Part shown: piece after piece, positions 61,157-64,000 of the stretch
How the letters are laid out: the number at the start of each line of letters is the position of its first letter
Position numbering within the stretch: position 1 is the first letter of the stretch
NCBI GenBank assembly: GCA_002749535.1
Contig: MZZL01000034.1
Location: 73,913-137,912, forward strand
Source of the DNA: Apophysomyces variabilis
Taxonomy: Eukaryota > Mucoromycota > Mucoromycetes > Mucorales > Mucoraceae
Direction of reading: 5' to 3'
DNA length: 64,000 bases
Translations under genes and position numbers: made by a program
The notes under the pieces: model-generated
Told to the model about the DNA's origin: nothing
What the model saw: the letters and a program-made list of their open reading frames with translations, nothing else
Database searches by the model: none

Positions 61157-62215
61157 AGTATTTTCGTTTGCGAAATAGTTCTTCATTTTTTTACCTGATG
61201 GAAGACAAGAGCAATCAACAAGGTAGTGAATTCATCTGTGCCAATGGTTCCCAGGGTAATACCAATGATAATGGAATGCATGACAATACCCAACTCAAGG
61301 ATCAAAGTACCAATGTTTCGGATAGATTGGTCTTCTTCAAGTAGACCAGCAGTGTGGACATGACCGTCTTCAGAGAAACCCTTATGGTTGTGTCCGCTGG
61401 CGTGCTCAGGACCATGGGTAGCAGCATCCCCATGTTCTGCCATGGCTTTTTGGTCCACGCCTGCTTCGAGGGTACCTTGTCGTTGTTGACGACGTTGGAT
61501 AATTCGATCCAGATTTGTAAGAGCAGCGAGTTCGAGGATCTGAAGAGCAAAGGATGCAATCATACAGAAAACACCCGCAAAAGCATGGTACGATTGCCAA
61601 CCTTCGGAAAGACAAGGGCTTCCGAAACGTTCCAGTGCTTCAGGTAACATGTGGATAAATGCCGTAGATAAGATAACACCGGTACCAACTGTGAAAAGTA
61701 GAACGGAACCGAGTAAGCATAACAGGGGATAAGGTATGTTTTGATAAACTTACAAAATTTGCCAACAGTAAGGATCCAGTCGCGAATACCACCTCGGCTA
61801 TAGGGACGAATACGGTGCAGAATAATGGGAGCAAAAATACCTAGCCAGAGACGAAGAAAAAATAAGAAGATACTAATGTTAGTTCATTTTGTTTCTTTTT
61901 CATCTGGTCACTCAAACTTACCGAGAGCACTTGTTGACAAGATAATGAAGATGGAACCAATACGCATAGAAAGGTTGTATTCAGTATCTTCTTCGGCTTG
62001 ACAAGCAGCTTCTGCTCCTTCTGCTGCAAGCTCATGTGCATGTCCATGATCATGGCCTGCGTGTGAATCTAATAAGTGGGGAAAAGAAAATCAATAACCA
62101 AATGTTATTCATCCAAATGTTTTTTTTCTCTTTCGGTTCTTTGTTGCTTACGTTGAGCTTGAGCCAGATAGACAAGGGTCGACAATGCAAACAAGAGATT
62201 ATATGATTTCTGCAT
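60758..62215 (-). CDS. ZIP-family zinc transporter (Zrt1/Zrt2-like)
   Basis: Five exons: 62215-62152, 62068-61922, 61840-61754, 61688-61195, 61111-60758; 381 residues. A signal-like first segment precedes a His-rich stretch (HAGHDHGHAHE). About eight membrane spans follow. Span 4 has STAFIHMLPEAL, span 5 HSIIIGITLG and FHQFFEGIALG, which carry the conserved His and Glu metal ligands of ZIP proteins. The cytoplasmic loop between spans 3 and 4 is His-rich (HGPEHASGHNHKG). It imports Zn2+, possibly other divalent ions, at the plasma membrane; vacuolar location cannot be excluded. Order and length fit fungal Zrt1/Zrt2. Confidence 0.95.
61133..61154. repeat. (GA)n microsatellite in a ZIP gene intron
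   Basis: About 11 GA units directly after a short TA run, inside the last intron of the ZIP transporter gene (61112-61194), so likely variable but harmless to coding. Confidence 0.9.
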
Positions 62216-64000
62216 TGTTTGGTATATGTCTTTTTCTTTCTGTTCGTTTTGAAACCAAAAGCAAAACGCAAAAAGTTTAAAAAAGCAGCCTTGTCCTTTT
62301 ATAATGACCGGAAAGGTCCTCGTTTTGAGTACCCTGTCGGCCATCTTGATGGACCACCATTGGCCAATCATCGTCAAAAATTTCCAGTAAACGTGGTCAC
62401 GATAACTGGCAAGGTACATCCAAATTTCGTTCTCGATCTTCCAAAAGAACTCTATGCCGCTAAAAATTTTTGTAGCTTTTTTTTTCTGCTTTCGCCATTT
62501 CCCGATCTATCGCTTTACTTTTTTTCTTTTTATTTCTCGTCGCAATTCTATTTCTTATTTCATAAATAGGCTTATTTGGGTATTCTATGCTGTAAAAAGT
62601 GAAAAGTAAGATGAGAAAAGAAAAGTTTGCTTTTTCATACCAAAACGCTTTAGTTTCGCTGGGGTTGAAGCATCTTTGTGCGACAAAAAACCGATCTTCT
62701 GATCCGTGATAACCCAAATTAGGCATTTTGCCTATCCCGGGAAACTCACTTTTCCAGATTTGAAACAGCCCCGTTTTGCAAAAGAGAGAACTGTACCTTG
62801 TCTTGTTTTTTGAATCATGATCACAAACTAAAAGAGCAAAGATTTCATCTAGCCCTTCGGTTAGCATTCGTCGTTTGATCCTTTGCCGTTTTTCTCATTC
62901 AGTCCAGCACAGCCATTCAATCCGGGCAGCAATCCCACATAGGATATAGAAATTTGAGTTATTGATCATCTTCGCCCGCAGAAAAGAAAAGACGAAAAAT
63001 TTTCTGATCCATCGTGAGCCAGTCGTAGTCCTGTGTGACGAACCCTTGATTTTCACGTTTTCCCATTACTGGATACATATGCGAACATGCGCCGTATGAA
63101 CTACACAAGGATCGTTTCGTTTTGTTGTTTTCAACCTTTCCCGGACATCAAGCATACAATTCTCGTAATTGGATAGTAATCAGAGAAGGCGACAAGGAAA
63201 TTTAAATAGGTATAATTTGTCTGCTGTGATCAAGCCATATCGTGTTCGAAACAAATAAACTTATGATACGCTTGCTTTATAACTAAAAGAACTTTTAAGG
63301 TTTGTTGAACAGACACTAAGTTTAGAGTTTAGCCAAAACAATCGCTTTCCCTTTGTAATCAAGTTAAATACATTAAGCGAGACATATTTTTTTCTCTACT
63401 AATCATTTTATACGCATGTTGCATGATAAAAGAAAAATGGGCGGCATAAAACCATTAAGCGAAAATTCTCACCTGACCATGAAAAGAGAGAACATGCTTC
63501 TAGCCAGAACTAGAAGACACGCTCCGAGAGACTCAAGTGCGCTGAAATGCCTAGCGGTCTTTTTTATACTGAATTACTATCGCGTCATGGAGCCTTAATA
63601 AAAAAATTTATGTTATTCATAAAACTGCCAGATATTCGTTTTTTCTTCTCTTTTCTTTTTTTTTCTTTGAAAAAGGTTCCACTCCTCTTCAAAGGGCTTT
63701 ATACTCAGTAAATCCAATAAAGTCAGCTTACTACGGCGTCCGGCTAACTAAGCATGGAAACAAAGAATGCTCCACACCATTTTCGTCTGTCTGTCCGGCT
63801 TAGTCGTAGACAGAGTCATGGATATGCACCGTAATCGCTGCAAGTCCGGTTTTCTGCCTACTGGTGTTTGGATCCGACAGGAGCGAGCGGTAGCAACTAT
63901 GCCAGCAAAGAATTTGAGCTAAATTCGTGTCCACTACTCTGTGGAGAGCGCTTCTCATGCCAGTTTTCTTAGCTAAACGATAGTACACCTGTCATCAACG
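62216..64000. other. Right-end spacer, no gene seen
   Basis: The first part holds the ZIP promoter. Short frames on both strands (for example 62460-62867 minus and 63416-63598 plus) have no domain, no splice support and biased composition. A gene continuing beyond the right edge cannot be excluded. Confidence 0.45.

Noticed and set aside
62460..62867. 135-residue minus-strand frame near the right end
   Set aside because: Biased composition, no domain, no promoter or splice support.
1..64000. tRNA, rRNA or CRISPR features
   Set aside because: I found no cloverleaf with B-box, no rRNA-like block and no regularly spaced repeats; microsatellites are the only tandem arrays.

Overview
The window looks like nuclear DNA of an early-diverging filamentous fungus, most likely Mucoromycota and probably Mucorales. 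Protein genes are cut by many short GT-AG introns (about 45-80 nt). Several proteins are of types typical of that group, and the gene-poor stretches hold decayed transposable elements. Species is not determinable from the sequence alone. I saw no tRNA, rRNA or CRISPR array.

Layout. 1-4.6 kb: a decayed minus-strand gene resembling Mucorales Fanzor/TnpB-like proteins. 4.7-5.7 kb: an MLX-like bHLH-zipper factor (-). 9.5-10 kb: a small secreted Kre9/Knh1-type protein (-). 10.7-12.9 kb: the proteasome deubiquitinase Ubp6/USP14 (+), tail to tail with the GID ubiquitin-ligase subunit Gid2/Rmd5 (-, 13.3-14.9 kb). 15-28.9 kb: a repeat-rich zone with two Tc1/mariner-IS630-type transposase remnants, a decayed MULE, a C2H2 gene with one stop codon, a broken RRM gene, a broken F-box gene, and one intact-looking SDR dehydrogenase. 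29.2-29.8 kb: a small SET-domain protein (-). 33 kb: a probable GPI-anchored 8-cysteine protein (+).

34-43 kb is the most unusual part. A 1490-residue protein with three START-like lipid-binding units and a C-terminal membrane anchor (+) ends 38 bp from the end of an 887-residue STRA6-like multi-pass receptor (-, 21 exons). STRA6 is the animal retinol-uptake receptor, and Mucorales make apocarotenoid signals from beta-carotene, so a lipid or apocarotenoid role is a testable guess.

43.4-47.7 kb: uracil phosphoribosyltransferase (-) and a Urc1-type GTP-cyclohydrolase-II-like protein (+) share a divergent promoter, which recalls the yeast URC uracil-catabolism pathway. A small unknown gene follows. 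48-49.8 kb: two tandem UPF0643 paralogues (-). 51-52.1 kb: ribosomal protein eL20 (-). 52.4-54.7 kb: an F-BAR/SH3 cytokinesis protein (-), divergent from the condensin subunit SMC4 (+, 54.9-60 kb). 60.8-62.2 kb: a ZIP zinc transporter (-). The last 1.8 kb shows no gene.

Exon coordinates were worked out by hand from reading frames and splice signals. Phase adds up for every gene given as intact. No expression or homology search was available.
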